This document shows, in pieces, positions 1 through 8,158 of a stretch of 64,000 nucleotides of DNA; the first letter of the stretch is position 1, and each line of letters starts with the position of its first letter. A program made the position numbers and the translations under genes. Source of the stretch: Streptomyces rhizoryzae (GTDB lineage Bacteria; Actinomycetota; Actinomycetes; Streptomycetales; Streptomycetaceae). Under the pieces are notes generated by a model. The model worked only from the letters and a program-made list of their open reading frames with translations, ran no database searches and had not been told where the DNA came from. The stretch covers positions 1 through 64,000 of the forward strand of contig NZ_JALMUV010000017.1 in assembly GCF_023155275.1 (NCBI RefSeq), given 5' to 3'.

Positions 1-5
1 ATAAA

Positions 6-47
6 GCCTCGTTCCCCGAGTTTCGACTCGGGGGGCGAGGCTTTTTT
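6..47 (+). terminator. Rho-independent terminator at left edge
   Basis: GCCTCG and CGAGGC form an outer stem, CCCCGAG and CTCGGGG an inner stem, and a run of T follows at 42-47. It would stop a plus-strand transcript entering from outside the window. The opposite strand ends in a weaker T-containing tail, so it may also serve the phosphopantetheinyl transferase gene that runs towards it. Confidence 0.85.
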
Positions 48-105
48 GCGTTGTGCCTCCGCATTGGCGTGGTGCCTCCGAAGACGGGGTGCCTCCCGAG
101 GCGGC

Positions 106-771
106 TCAGGGGCGGGGGAGGGTGGCGGCGGTGAGGAGGATGCCGTGGGCGGCGTACCAGCGACCGGGGAGGACCGGGGCGGGGACGCCGGCCGGCCAGG
201 GGAGGAGGAGGCGGGCGGTGAAGGTGCGGGCGGTGGGGTCGAAGGTGATGTCGGCGTCGTCGAACTGGAGGGGGCGGGGGGCGAGCGGGGCGCAGGTCTT
301 GTAGACCGCCTCCTTGGCGCTGAAGAGGAGGCGGTCCCACGGGGTGCCGGGGTGGGCCGCGTCGAGGGCCTGGAGGTGGGCGCGTTCGGCGGGGGTGGTG
401 ATGCCGGCGCGGACGGCGGCCGGGAGCGGGGCGTGGGGTTCGGCGTCGATGCCGAGGTGGGGGTGGTCGGCGGTGCGGGCCACGGCGGCGGCGCGGTAGC
501 CGTCGCAGTGGGTGATGCTGCCGGTGATGCCCGGGGGCCAGGCGGGGGCGCCGGTGGGGTCCGGGAGGACCGGGGTCGGGGGGAGGCCCAGGCGGGACAG
601 GGCGCGGTGGGCGCACCGGCGGGCGGTGGTGAACTCGCGGCGGCGTTTGTCGCCGGCGTGCGTGATCTCGCGTTCCTCGGCCGGGAAGAGGCCGGTGGGC
701 TCACCGGCGGGCGGGTCACCGAGGGCGTCCTCACCTACGGCGTGCGGGGGGAGGACGTGCTCGATGAGCAT
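106..771 (-). CDS. 4'-phosphopantetheinyl transferase (Sfp/EntD type)
   Basis: This 221-aa protein transfers the phosphopantetheine arm of CoA to a serine of carrier proteins. The family motifs are visible in order: GSITHCDGY at about residues 84-92, GIDAEP at 107-112 (Mg-binding acid) and FSAKEAVYK at 150-158. Length is normal for EntD-like transferases. It diverges from the oxidoreductase gene at 893 and is the first gene of the biosynthetic cluster, so the ACP at 6187 is its likely substrate, although such enzymes often also serve other clusters. The family call is firm; the partner is inferred. Confidence 0.9.
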   Translation of the reverse strand: MLIEHVLPPHAVGEDALGDPPAGEPTGLFPAEEREITHAGDKRRREFTTARRCAHRALSRLGLPPTPVLPDPTGAPAWPPGITGSITHCDGYRAAAVARTADHPHLGIDAEPHAPLPAAVRAGITTPAERAHLQALDAAHPGTPWDRLLFSAKEAVYKTCAPLAPRPLQFDDADITFDPTARTFTARLLLPWPAGVPAPVLPGRWYAAHGILLTAATLPRP

Positions 772-856
772 GCGGGGCTCAACTCCTCGGGGGCGTACGG
801 AAGGAGACGGGGGGTCGGGGGACGACTGTATGTGACGCGGGCGACAGAGACCGTCG

Positions 857-885
857 TTGAGTTTCTAGGTCACGTGACCTAGTGT
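857..885 (+). promoter_or_regulatory. Promoter with TetR-type operator; leaderless start
   Basis: TTGAGT (857-862) and TAGTGT (880-885) are spaced by 17 bases and match the Streptomyces vegetative pattern. The spacer is filled by the perfect 18-bp palindrome CTAGGTCACGTGACCTAG (865-882). A repressor bound there would block RNA polymerase. Transcription should begin at about 892, so the mRNA of the gene at 893 would be leaderless or nearly so. The same core GGTCACGTGACC recurs at 5638-5649. Confidence 0.75.
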
Positions 886-892
886 CTGCGGT

Positions 893-1954
893 GTGGACGA
901 TGACCTCCAGCTTGATGTGAATGGTCCGGTGCTCGTGGTCGGCGGTTACGGCACCGTCGGCGGCGATCTGACCCGGCTCGCCGCCCCCTCCTGGCCGCTG
1001 CTGCTCACCGGGCGGACGCCCGAGCGCGGGCAGGCCCTGGCCGACGAGGTCGGGGCGGAGGTGCGGCGCTGGGACCTGAGCGATCCGGAGCCGTTCTCGG
1101 CGAAGGTCCGGGCGGTGATCAGCACGGTGAACGACCCGGACGACCGGGTGCTGCTGGCCGCCCTGCGGGGCGGGGTGCCGTACGTGGACATCACGCGGTG
1201 GACGGCGCGGCTCCAGCGGGCCACGGCGGTGGCCGCGGTGACCCCGCCGAAGGCGCCGGTGCTGCTGTCGTCCAGCTGGATGGGCGGGGTGTCCGCGCTG
1301 GTCACCGCGGCGCTGGCCGCCGAGCTGGGCGGTGCGTCCGCGGTGCGGATCGCCATCCGGTACGACCTGAAGGACCGGGCCGGTACGGACTCGGTGGAGT
1401 TCATGGACCGGCTGGGGCTGGACTACGAGGTCGTGGAGGACGGCCGGCGGCGGACGATCATGCCGCTGAGCGAGGCCGGGTTCGTGGACATCGGCGGGTA
1501 CCGGACGAAGGTGGCGCGGATCGACACGCCCGAGCAGTTCACGCTGCCGCTGGTGCTGGGGGTGGACACGGCGATCACCCGGATCGGGTTCAGCGCCAAC
1601 TCCTCGACGTCCACGCTGCTGGCGCTGAAGAAGACCGGGTTCTTCCGGTGGGGCCGGGGCGACTCGTTCGAGAAGACCCGCAGGTCGATGCTGTACTCGC
1701 CGGGCGAGGGCGGTAGCGCGCTGCTGCGGATCGATGTCCGCGGGCGGGGCGGGGAGCGCCGTACGGCGGTGGTCAAGGATGCCGCCGGGCAGGCGCATCT
1801 GACCGCGCTGGGCGGGCTGCTGGGGCTGCGCCGGGTGCTGGGCGAGGACGGTGCCGCGGCGCCGTCCGGGCTGGCCTTCCCGGAGATGACGCCGGTGCCG
1901 CAGGATGTGGTCTCCGCGCTGGAGAAGGCAGGGGTCGAGGTCACGGTGTCATGA
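893..1954 (+). CDS. Saccharopine dehydrogenase-like NAD(P)-dependent oxidoreductase
   Basis: A 353-aa protein starting at GTG 893. The N-terminal Rossmann fold has VVGGYGTVG at about residues 14-22 and a TGRTPERG strand end for NADP; the rest resembles the saccharopine dehydrogenase / trans-acting enoyl reductase superfamily. Members reduce or oxidise C=N or C=C bonds. In this cluster an imine reduction after amine formation would fit, but that is inference. There is no ribosome binding site; the promoter position implies a leaderless mRNA. The stop overlaps the next gene's start as ATGA, so the TetR gene is translationally coupled. Confidence 0.75.
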   Translation: MDDDLQLDVNGPVLVVGGYGTVGGDLTRLAAPSWPLLLTGRTPERGQALADEVGAEVRRWDLSDPEPFSAKVRAVISTVNDPDDRVLLAALRGGVPYVDITRWTARLQRATAVAAVTPPKAPVLLSSSWMGGVSALVTAALAAELGGASAVRIAIRYDLKDRAGTDSVEFMDRLGLDYEVVEDGRRRTIMPLSEAGFVDIGGYRTKVARIDTPEQFTLPLVLGVDTAITRIGFSANSSTSTLLALKKTGFFRWGRGDSFEKTRRSMLYSPGEGGSALLRIDVRGRGGERRTAVVKDAAGQAHLTALGGLLGLRRVLGEDGAAAPSGLAFPEMTPVPQDVVSALEKAGVEVTVS

Positions 1955-2595
1955 GTGAGGAGAAGGGCGGCGGCAAGCCGCAGCTGACGCGGCAGGGGAA
2001 CCTGCGGCGGACGAGTCTGCTGGACGCCGCCGAGACCGTCCTGGTCGCCAAGGGCAACGCGGACGCCTCGCTGCGGGCCATCGCCGGTGAGGCGGGCGTG
2101 CGGGTCGGGCATCTCCAGCACTACTTCCCGACCCGGGCGGACCTGATAAAGGCCGTGCTGGAGCGGGCGCTGGACCGTTCGCTGGAGCGGCTGGCGGAGA
2201 CCACGGGGCTGCGGCTCAACCGTGCGGACCCGTCGGTCATCGAGGCGCCGGAGGGCGGTCAGGCGGACCCCGCCGAGGTGGTCGCCGTGGTGCTGGCCGA
2301 GCAGGAGGACCCGCAGCTGGTCCGGCTGTACGTCGAGGTGTGGGCGCTGGCGGCGCGGGACGATGAGATCGCCGCGGTGGTCCGCGCGTTCTACCGGAAG
2401 TACGTGGCCCATGTGGAGGCGTTCGTGCAGCAGGGGCGGCCGGAGTGGTCCGCCGAGTTCTGCCGGGCGCGGGCCGAGACATTCGTGGCACTGGTCGAGG
2501 GGGCGGCCCTGCTGAGGTCGGGGATCGCCGGGAGCCGGTCGGGGGCGATGGACAGCCAACTCGCCCAGCAGGCCGTGCAGTTGCTCCGGGACTGA
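1951..2595 (+). CDS. TetR-family transcriptional regulator, likely cluster repressor
   Basis: A 214-aa protein with an N-terminal TetR helix-turn-helix at about residues 25-70 (segments LRAIAGEAGV and LQHYFPTRADL) and a variable all-helical ligand domain. It overlaps the preceding gene by four bases. The two GGTCACGTGACC palindromes in this window lie in the promoters of this operon and of the polyketide operon. The simplest model is autorepression plus repression of the pathway, relieved by a product or intermediate; this is inferred from position. Confidence 0.88.
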   Translation: MSEEKGGGKPQLTRQGNLRRTSLLDAAETVLVAKGNADASLRAIAGEAGVRVGHLQHYFPTRADLIKAVLERALDRSLERLAETTGLRLNRADPSVIEAPEGGQADPAEVVAVVLAEQEDPQLVRLYVEVWALAARDDEIAAVVRAFYRKYVAHVEAFVQQGRPEWSAEFCRARAETFVALVEGAALLRSGIAGSRSGAMDSQLAQQAVQLLRD

Positions 2596-2741
2596 GAGGT
2601 CCGTACGGGGCGTTCGTGGTCCGTTCGCCGGCCGCTGGGGTCCGGGGCGGTTTTCTCCGGGCCGGCCGGCCCAGATCGTGGTGCGCTGCCGCGGGTGGGC
2701 CGGCGGCCCGCCATCTGCGGTACATCTAGGGGGAGTTCGTC

Positions 2742-3929
2742 ATGTCCGAGATCATCGATCTGGCCGCGCTGGCGTCGTCGGCGGAGCTGGAGCAGGAGTT
2801 GGCCCGGCTGGCCGCCCGGCACGAGATCATCCGCACCCGGCAGCTGAACGAGCAGGAGACCTGGACGGTCCTGGGGGCGGCGCTGACCCGGGAGCTGCTG
2901 AGCGATCCGCGGCTGTCCAACGACGTGCACACGCACGCGCCGCACGGGGCGCTGGTCCCCGGGCTCCAGGTGATGCTGCTGGAGCAGGACGACCCGGGGC
3001 ACGCCCGCTACCGGCGGCTGGTGACCGCGGCGTTCGCGTCGAAGGCGGTGCGGCAGCTGGAGCCGCGGATCACCGAGATCACCCGGGAGCTGCTGGACAA
3101 GCTGGGGGAGAGCGGGACGGCCGACTTCATCGACGCGTTCACCTACCCGATGCCGCTGGAGGTGATCTGCGATCTGCTGGGGGTGCCGGGCGCGGACCGG
3201 GACCCGTTCCGGAAGTGGGCGATGGACATCTCCGCGGCGCCGTCGCTGGAGGCGATGCAGACCTCGGCGGGCGAGCTGTTCGCGTACTGCATCGGGCTGA
3301 TCGGGGCGAAGCGGGAGCGGCCGACGGAGGACCTGCTCAGCGAGCTGATCGCGGCGCGGTTCGAGGACGGGACCGGGCTGAGCGACGAGGAGCTGTCGTC
3401 GTTCGCCGCGGTGCTGCTCATAGCCGGCCATGACACGGTGACGAACCTGCTGGCCAACGCGTTGCACGAGCTGCTGACGCACCCGGAGCAGCTGGCCGCG
3501 CTGCGGGCGGACCGGTCGCTGGTGGGCAAGGCGGTGGAGGAGGCGCTGCGGTTCCGGGGGTCGGCGATGACCACCGTGAACCGGGTGGCGCTGGAGGACA
3601 TCGAGGCCGGCGGGGTCACCATCCGCAAGGGCGAGCTGGTGCGGTTCCTGCTGAACGCGGCCAACCGGGACCCGGAGGTGCGGGCGGACGGCCACACCTT
3701 CGACATCGGGCGGGCCACCGCGCAGCACGTGGCGTTCGGGATGGGGCCGCACTTCTGCCTGGGGCAGCGGCTGGCCCGGCAGGAGGCGACGATCGCGCTG
3801 GCGGAGATCCTGGACCGGTTCCCGGTGCTGGAGCTGGCGGTGCCGGCCGGGGAGGTGCGGTGGCTGGCCTCGGACGCGATCCGGGGGCTGGAGGAGCTGC
3901 CGCTGCGGTACGCGCGCCAGGCGTCGTAG
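2742..3929 (+). CDS. Cytochrome P450
   Basis: A 395-aa class I bacterial P450. Visible hallmarks are the I-helix AGHDT oxygen-activation motif, the K-helix ExxR in EEALRF, and the heme loop FGMGPHFCLGQ with the iron-ligating Cys339. The start ATG is preceded by GGGGGAG. It is followed by its own ferredoxin and ferredoxin reductase, giving a complete electron chain in one operon, which is uncommon. It probably hydroxylates or otherwise oxidises the polyketide-derived product; the substrate cannot be read from the sequence. Confidence 0.95.
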   Translation: MSEIIDLAALASSAELEQELARLAARHEIIRTRQLNEQETWTVLGAALTRELLSDPRLSNDVHTHAPHGALVPGLQVMLLEQDDPGHARYRRLVTAAFASKAVRQLEPRITEITRELLDKLGESGTADFIDAFTYPMPLEVICDLLGVPGADRDPFRKWAMDISAAPSLEAMQTSAGELFAYCIGLIGAKRERPTEDLLSELIAARFEDGTGLSDEELSSFAAVLLIAGHDTVTNLLANALHELLTHPEQLAALRADRSLVGKAVEEALRFRGSAMTTVNRVALEDIEAGGVTIRKGELVRFLLNAANRDPEVRADGHTFDIGRATAQHVAFGMGPHFCLGQRLARQEATIALAEILDRFPVLELAVPAGEVRWLASDAIRGLEELPLRYARQAS

Positions 3930-4048
3930 GGCGCGGCGCGGGAGGTCCGGGCGCCGGCGGGTGCCGGTGCCCGGCCGGGCAGGACCGCGGCGGCCGCCGG
4001 GCCGCCGCGCAACCGGGTTGTTCCATGGGTGAGTTGGGGGAGAGGGCT

Positions 4049-4240
4049 GTGCGGATCACGGTGGATTACGGGCTGTGCGACGGGCTGGGGCAGTGCGCCC
4101 TGGTGGCGCCGGAGGTCTTCGCGCTGGACGACGACGAGCAGCTGGTGGTGGCGCCGGACCCGGCGCCGGAGCTGGCGGGCAAGGTGGCCGCCGCGGCGCG
4201 GGCGTGCCCGGTGCGGGCGATCTCGGTCGAGGGGGCCTGA
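4049..4240 (+). CDS. 3Fe-4S ferredoxin for the P450
   Basis: A 63-aa ferredoxin. Cysteines at 10, 16 and 53 in the pattern C-x5-C...CP match the single [3Fe-4S] cluster ferredoxins that serve actinobacterial P450s; APEVF follows the second Cys as usual. I chose GTG 4049 because a purine-rich GGGGGAGAGGG lies just upstream. ATG 4025 in the same frame would add eight residues but lacks a ribosome binding site. It sits 119 bases after the P450 and three bases before the reductase. Confidence 0.9.
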   Translation: MRITVDYGLCDGLGQCALVAPEVFALDDDEQLVVAPDPAPELAGKVAAAARACPVRAISVEGA

Positions 4241-4243
4241 GCG

Positions 4244-5497
4244 GTGCGCGAGGTCGTCGTGGTGGGCGCGGGCCTGGCGGGTGTCCGGGCGTGCGAGTCG
4301 CTGCGGGCGCGCGGGTTCGGCGGCACCCTGACGGTGGTGTCGGACGAGCCGGACCTCCCGTACGACCGGCCGCCGCTGACCAAGCAGGTGGTGGCCGGGA
4401 CCCTCACGGAGGCCGATATCCGGCTGGCGGGCGCCGAGGACTTCGGCGCCCGCTGGATCCGGGGCACGGCGGCCGTCGGGCTGGACCGCGTACGGCGCCG
4501 GGTGCGGCTGGCCGGGGGCGCGGAACTCCCCTACGACGGGCTGGTGCTGGCGACCGGGGCGCAGGCGCGGCCCTGGCCCGGGCAGGTGCCGGCCGGGGTG
4601 CTGACGGTGCGCGGGCTGGCCGATGTCCGGGCGCTGCGGGCGGCGGTCGGCGGCGGGGCCCGCGAGGTGGTCATCGTCGGGGCCGGGTTCGTCGGGGTGG
4701 AGCTGGCGTCGTCGCTGGTCGGGCTGGGGCTCGGGGTGCGGGTGACGCTGGTGGAGCCGTTTCGGCGGCCGCTGCGGGCGCTGGGCGGAACGGTGCCGGA
4801 CGTGGTCGCGGCGGCGGCGCGCCGGGCTGGGGTCGGGCTGCGGCTGGGCACCGCGGTGAGCGGGTTCCGTACGGCCGGGGAACGGGTCGCCGGGGTGGTG
4901 CCGGCGGACGGGAGCGACCTGCCGGCCGAGCTGGTGGTGGTGGCCATCGGGATGGTGCCGGCGACCGGGTGGCTGGCGGGGGCGGGGCTGGCGCTGCCGT
5001 CCGGGCGGGTGCACTGCGACGCGCGGCTGTTCGCGCGGACCGCGGCGGCGGACGGGACGGCCGGGGCGGTCGATCCGCGGATCGTGGTGGCCGGGGACGT
5101 GGCGTGGTGCGAGGCGGTGCGGTCGGCGGACGGGCCGGTTCCGCTGGAGCACTGGAGCAATGCGGCGGCGCAGGGCGAGCTGGCGGCGGGGAATCTGCTG
5201 GCGGGGCCGGCGGCGGCCGATGGGTACGAGCACGTGCCGTCGTTCTGGACGTCGGCGTTCGGGCTGCGGATCAAGTCGGTGGGGCTGCCGGGGACCGGGG
5301 GCCGGGTGGTCGCCGAGGAGGGGGAGCCGGGGTCGGAGAAGGTGGTGGAGGCCCACTACCGGGACGGCCGGCTGGTCGGTGCGGTGAGTGTGAATCTGGG
5401 CAAGCGGCTGGTGGAGTACGCGCGGCGGCTCCAGGAGGAGCGGGACCGGCCGGAGCCGGCCGGTGATGGCCGAATTCCGATGCCCGTGGCCGAATAG
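4244..5497 (+). CDS. NAD(P)H:ferredoxin reductase, FAD-dependent
   Basis: A 417-aa pyridine nucleotide-disulphide oxidoreductase of the ferredoxin/putidaredoxin/rubredoxin reductase group. The FAD motif VVGAGLAGVR lies at the N-terminus, the NAD(P) motif IVGAGFVGVE at about residue 142, and the FAD-contacting VAGDVAW at about 285. The C-terminal reductase domain has the usual HYRDGRLVGAV pattern. It starts three bases after the ferredoxin and completes the electron chain from NAD(P)H through Fd to the P450. Confidence 0.92.
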   Translation: MREVVVVGAGLAGVRACESLRARGFGGTLTVVSDEPDLPYDRPPLTKQVVAGTLTEADIRLAGAEDFGARWIRGTAAVGLDRVRRRVRLAGGAELPYDGLVLATGAQARPWPGQVPAGVLTVRGLADVRALRAAVGGGAREVVIVGAGFVGVELASSLVGLGLGVRVTLVEPFRRPLRALGGTVPDVVAAAARRAGVGLRLGTAVSGFRTAGERVAGVVPADGSDLPAELVVVAIGMVPATGWLAGAGLALPSGRVHCDARLFARTAAADGTAGAVDPRIVVAGDVAWCEAVRSADGPVPLEHWSNAAAQGELAAGNLLAGPAAADGYEHVPSFWTSAFGLRIKSVGLPGTGGRVVAEEGEPGSEKVVEAHYRDGRLVGAVSVNLGKRLVEYARRLQEERDRPEPAGDGRIPMPVAE

Positions 5498-6186
5498 AAG
5501 TGGCGCCCGGGCCGGCGTTTACGCGCGGTAACCCCTGCTGTCCTGCGTCGGGACACCGGACCGGGCCCGTGTGAATACCACGTTAATTTTGCCATTACCA
5601 CGGAACATTTATGGCTGACCCTTTCTTGCGCTCTCTGGGTCACGTGACCTATCGCACAAACGAGTGACGCTCCCGGACGGCTCTGGTAACGTTTTTATCG
5701 CGCCTCCGGTTGAGGCGGACGGGCTTGCGGGCGGCACGACGAAGTGCTCGCCGACGAGAACGGCCTGTGCTTGTGCCAGCACGTTTCGGGGGATTCTTTT
5801 GCCACGGGGGAATGGTCATGTGTAGCGCCTTCAAAGGTGTCTGAAGCCGGGGACTCCCGCATTACGGAAGTACACCCCTTCTCTTGTGCCCACGGGCTGA
5901 GTCAGTCGTTCCGAGGGTGACTTTTCCTGCCTTGATCGGGCATTCCATCAACGTATTCACCGAGCGGCGGCCGGCGTTGACGAACGCTATCTGAATTCCG
6001 CGCGACGTCATCGAGGCTTGCCGAATATGGCGCGCCATGCCGTGTATTCACTGTCCTGAGGGCTTTTCCGGGACGCTCGGCGGGCGGCGTGCCAGACCCT
6101 CCGGGTAATTTCTGCTGCCGTTTTCCGGGAATTCGCATATCCCGACGATGGTGGTGTTCGCAGTGCTCAGAAACGAGGAGAGAAAG
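5498..6186 (+). other. Long intergenic region / 5' leader of the polyketide operon
   Basis: There are 689 bases between the ferredoxin reductase and the ACP gene, more AT-rich than the surrounding coding DNA. It contains the second operator-promoter (5626-5655). If transcription starts near 5662, the leader before the ACP start is about 525 bases. A mini-frame at 5812-5844 reads MVMCSAFKGV after GGGGGA and might be an upstream peptide. I recognise no riboswitch class and no terminator. Confidence 0.6.
5626..5655 (+). promoter_or_regulatory. Second TetR-type operator within a promoter
   Basis: TTGCGC (5626-5631) and TATCGC (5650-5655) are 18 bases apart. The palindrome GGTCACGTGACC (5638-5649) lies between them, the same 12-bp core as in the promoter at 857-885. 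The placement inside the spacer matches at both sites. This promoter would drive the ACP, KS, aminotransferase-reductase, KR and TE operon. Confidence 0.72.
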
Positions 6187-6765
6187 ATGCAGAACCCCTA
6201 CGAGGCCGAGCAGATCCACGACATCGTCCGGGAAGGGCTCGCGCAGGTCCTGGGCACCGACGCCGACGAGATCACGCCGGACGCCACCCTGGTCGGCGAC
6301 CTCGGCGCGGAATCCCTCGACCTCGTCGAATTCCGCTTCGAGATGGAGACGAAGCTCGGCGTGGCGCTGCCCAAGTCGAATGTCCTGGACCAGCTCGCCA
6401 CCGCGCTCGGCGGCTCCGAGCGGCTCTACGACGAGCGCGGCGGGATCACCGAACTGGCCGCCGAGGTGCTGCGCCGCAGCGCGTTCGGCTACTCCCCGGA
6501 GCAGGTGCACGCCGGGCTGCGGCCGTACGAGGTCGCCGCGGCCGCCACCAGCGCGCACTGGGCCGCCTTCACCCACGCGATCTTCGACCACCTGCCCGAG
6601 AACTGCACCGAGTGCGGCGCCGACAAGGCCGAACTGGCGGTGTCCGGCAAGGCGGTCTGCGCCGGCTGCGGGGCCGCGCTGGAGGCGGCCACCGGCGACG
6701 AGGTGATGGCCGAGGGCGTCCGGGCCGCGCTCGCCGCCCTCGGGGAGGCGCAGCCGGTCGGCTGA
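6187..6765 (+). CDS. Acyl carrier protein with C-terminal CxxC/CxxC domain
   Basis: A 192-aa protein, about twice the normal ACP length. Residues 8-85 are a carrier domain with the phosphopantetheine serine Ser43 in DLGAESLDLVEF. The second half, about residues 90-192, contains C140-x2-C143 and C158-x2-C161, a zinc-ribbon-like arrangement foreign to ACPs. GAGGAGAGAAAG precedes ATG 6187. As the only ACP in the cluster it should carry the chain for both ketosynthase pairs. The role of the cysteine domain is unknown; docking to a partner enzyme is one possibility. Confidence 0.88.
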   Translation: MQNPYEAEQIHDIVREGLAQVLGTDADEITPDATLVGDLGAESLDLVEFRFEMETKLGVALPKSNVLDQLATALGGSERLYDERGGITELAAEVLRRSAFGYSPEQVHAGLRPYEVAAAATSAHWAAFTHAIFDHLPENCTECGADKAELAVSGKAVCAGCGAALEAATGDEVMAEGVRAALAALGEAQPVG

Positions 6766-6826
6766 CCGCGCCGCGGCCGGTGCGGAAGGCGTCGCTCGTC
6801 GTACGCGTAGTGCGAAAGGAAAGCAC

Positions 6827-8158
6827 GTGACACCCCTTATACCCAACGGGGCCGGACACGAGGTCGTGGTGACCGGTGTCGGTCTGGTGGCCGGGCACCT
6901 GACCGACCCGGAGGCCCTGTTCGACCACCTCGCGGAAGGGCGCACGCTCATCACCGAGCACCCGCGCCACGCGGAGTGGGGCGTCCCCTGCGCCGTCTCG
7001 GCGCACATCGACCCGCAGGTGTGGCAGCGGCTCACCGAGGCGCTGCCGGCCGAGGCCGGGCCGCTGGGGCCGGCCGGAGTCCTCGCCTGGCACGCCGCCG
7101 CCCAGGCGTGGGAGCGCAGCGGCCTGCCGCGGCGGCTGGAGACCGACCGCGGCGGCGTGTTCCTGGCCTGCAACCGGATGCTGATGGAGCCGGAGGAACT
7201 CACCGCGCTGGCCGCCCACGTGGACCACGAGGCCGGCGTCCTGGACCTGGACGGCTACCTGGAGCGGCCCGGCGCGGACGGGCCGGACGGCGAGGCGCGG
7301 CGCCACGAGCGGGTCCAGCCGGACACCGCCACCGCCGCGCTGGCCGACTACTTCGGCGCGGCCGGCGTCCTGGAGACCCACGCGGACGCCTGCGCCGCCG
7401 GCGGGATGGCGGTCGGCAGCGCCTACCGGTACATCCGCAGCGGTGCCCTCGACGTGGCGCTCGCCGGTGGCGCCGAGAGCCTGACCACCCTGGCCGCGGT
7501 CACCGCCTTCCACCAGGTGGGCGCGCTCGCGCCGGCCGAGGGCCGCGACCCCGCGGAGATCAGCCGCCCGTTCGACAAGGACCGCAACGGCTTCGTCATC
7601 GGGGACGGCGCGGCCTTCCTCGTCCTGGAGTCCCGGGCGCACGCCGAGGCGCGCGGCGCCCGGATCCTGGCGACCGTCGCCGGGTACGCCGGGGTGACCG
7701 AGGCGGTGAAGATGACGTCCAGCTCGCGGGACGGCGCGGACTACGCGGAGTGCATGCGGGCCGCGCTGGCCGACGCCGGACTCACCCCGGACGCCATCGA
7801 CCACATCAACGCGCACGGCACCGCCACCCAGGCCAACGACACCTGCGAGGCGGCGGCGCTGCACACCGTCTTCGGGGAGCGGGCGGCCCACCTGCCGGTC
7901 ACCGGCAACAAGTCCGCCCTGGGCCACTCGCTGGCGAACAGCGGCGCCGCCGAGGCGGTGCTGTCGGTGCTCAGCCTCCAGCGGCAGACCCTGCTGCCCA
8001 CGCTCAACTTCACCGAGCCGGACGAGGTGACCGCCGGGCTGGACGTCGTCACCGAGCGGCGCCCGGCGCGGGTGACCGCGGTGCTGTCCAACTCCTTCGG
8101 CTTCGGCGGCCAGAACTGCTCGCTGATCCTGGCCGAGGCGGGGGGCGCGCGCCGATGA
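6827..8158 (+). CDS. Ketosynthase 1 (type II, catalytically intact)
   Basis: A 443-aa beta-ketoacyl-ACP synthase of the FabF/type II PKS KS-alpha family. The condensation triad is complete: Cys189 in DACAAGG, His330 in NAHGTAT and His367 in NKSALGHS. It elongates the ACP-bound chain with malonyl units. The GTG start follows GAAAGGAAAG. The next gene overlaps by four bases and encodes a Cys-less homologue, the usual KS/chain-length-factor layout. Confidence 0.9.
   Translation: MTPLIPNGAGHEVVVTGVGLVAGHLTDPEALFDHLAEGRTLITEHPRHAEWGVPCAVSAHIDPQVWQRLTEALPAEAGPLGPAGVLAWHAAAQAWERSGLPRRLETDRGGVFLACNRMLMEPEELTALAAHVDHEAGVLDLDGYLERPGADGPDGEARRHERVQPDTATAALADYFGAAGVLETHADACAAGGMAVGSAYRYIRSGALDVALAGGAESLTTLAAVTAFHQVGALAPAEGRDPAEISRPFDKDRNGFVIGDGAAFLVLESRAHAEARGARILATVAGYAGVTEAVKMTSSSRDGADYAECMRAALADAGLTPDAIDHINAHGTATQANDTCEAAALHTVFGERAAHLPVTGNKSALGHSLANSGAAEAVLSVLSLQRQTLLPTLNFTEPDEVTAGLDVVTERRPARVTAVLSNSFGFGGQNCSLILAEAGGARR

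Noticed and set aside
5649..5834. 61-codon minus-strand frame in the leader region
   Set aside because: Arg-rich, no ribosome binding site, and opposed to the promoter-operator pair that reads the other way.
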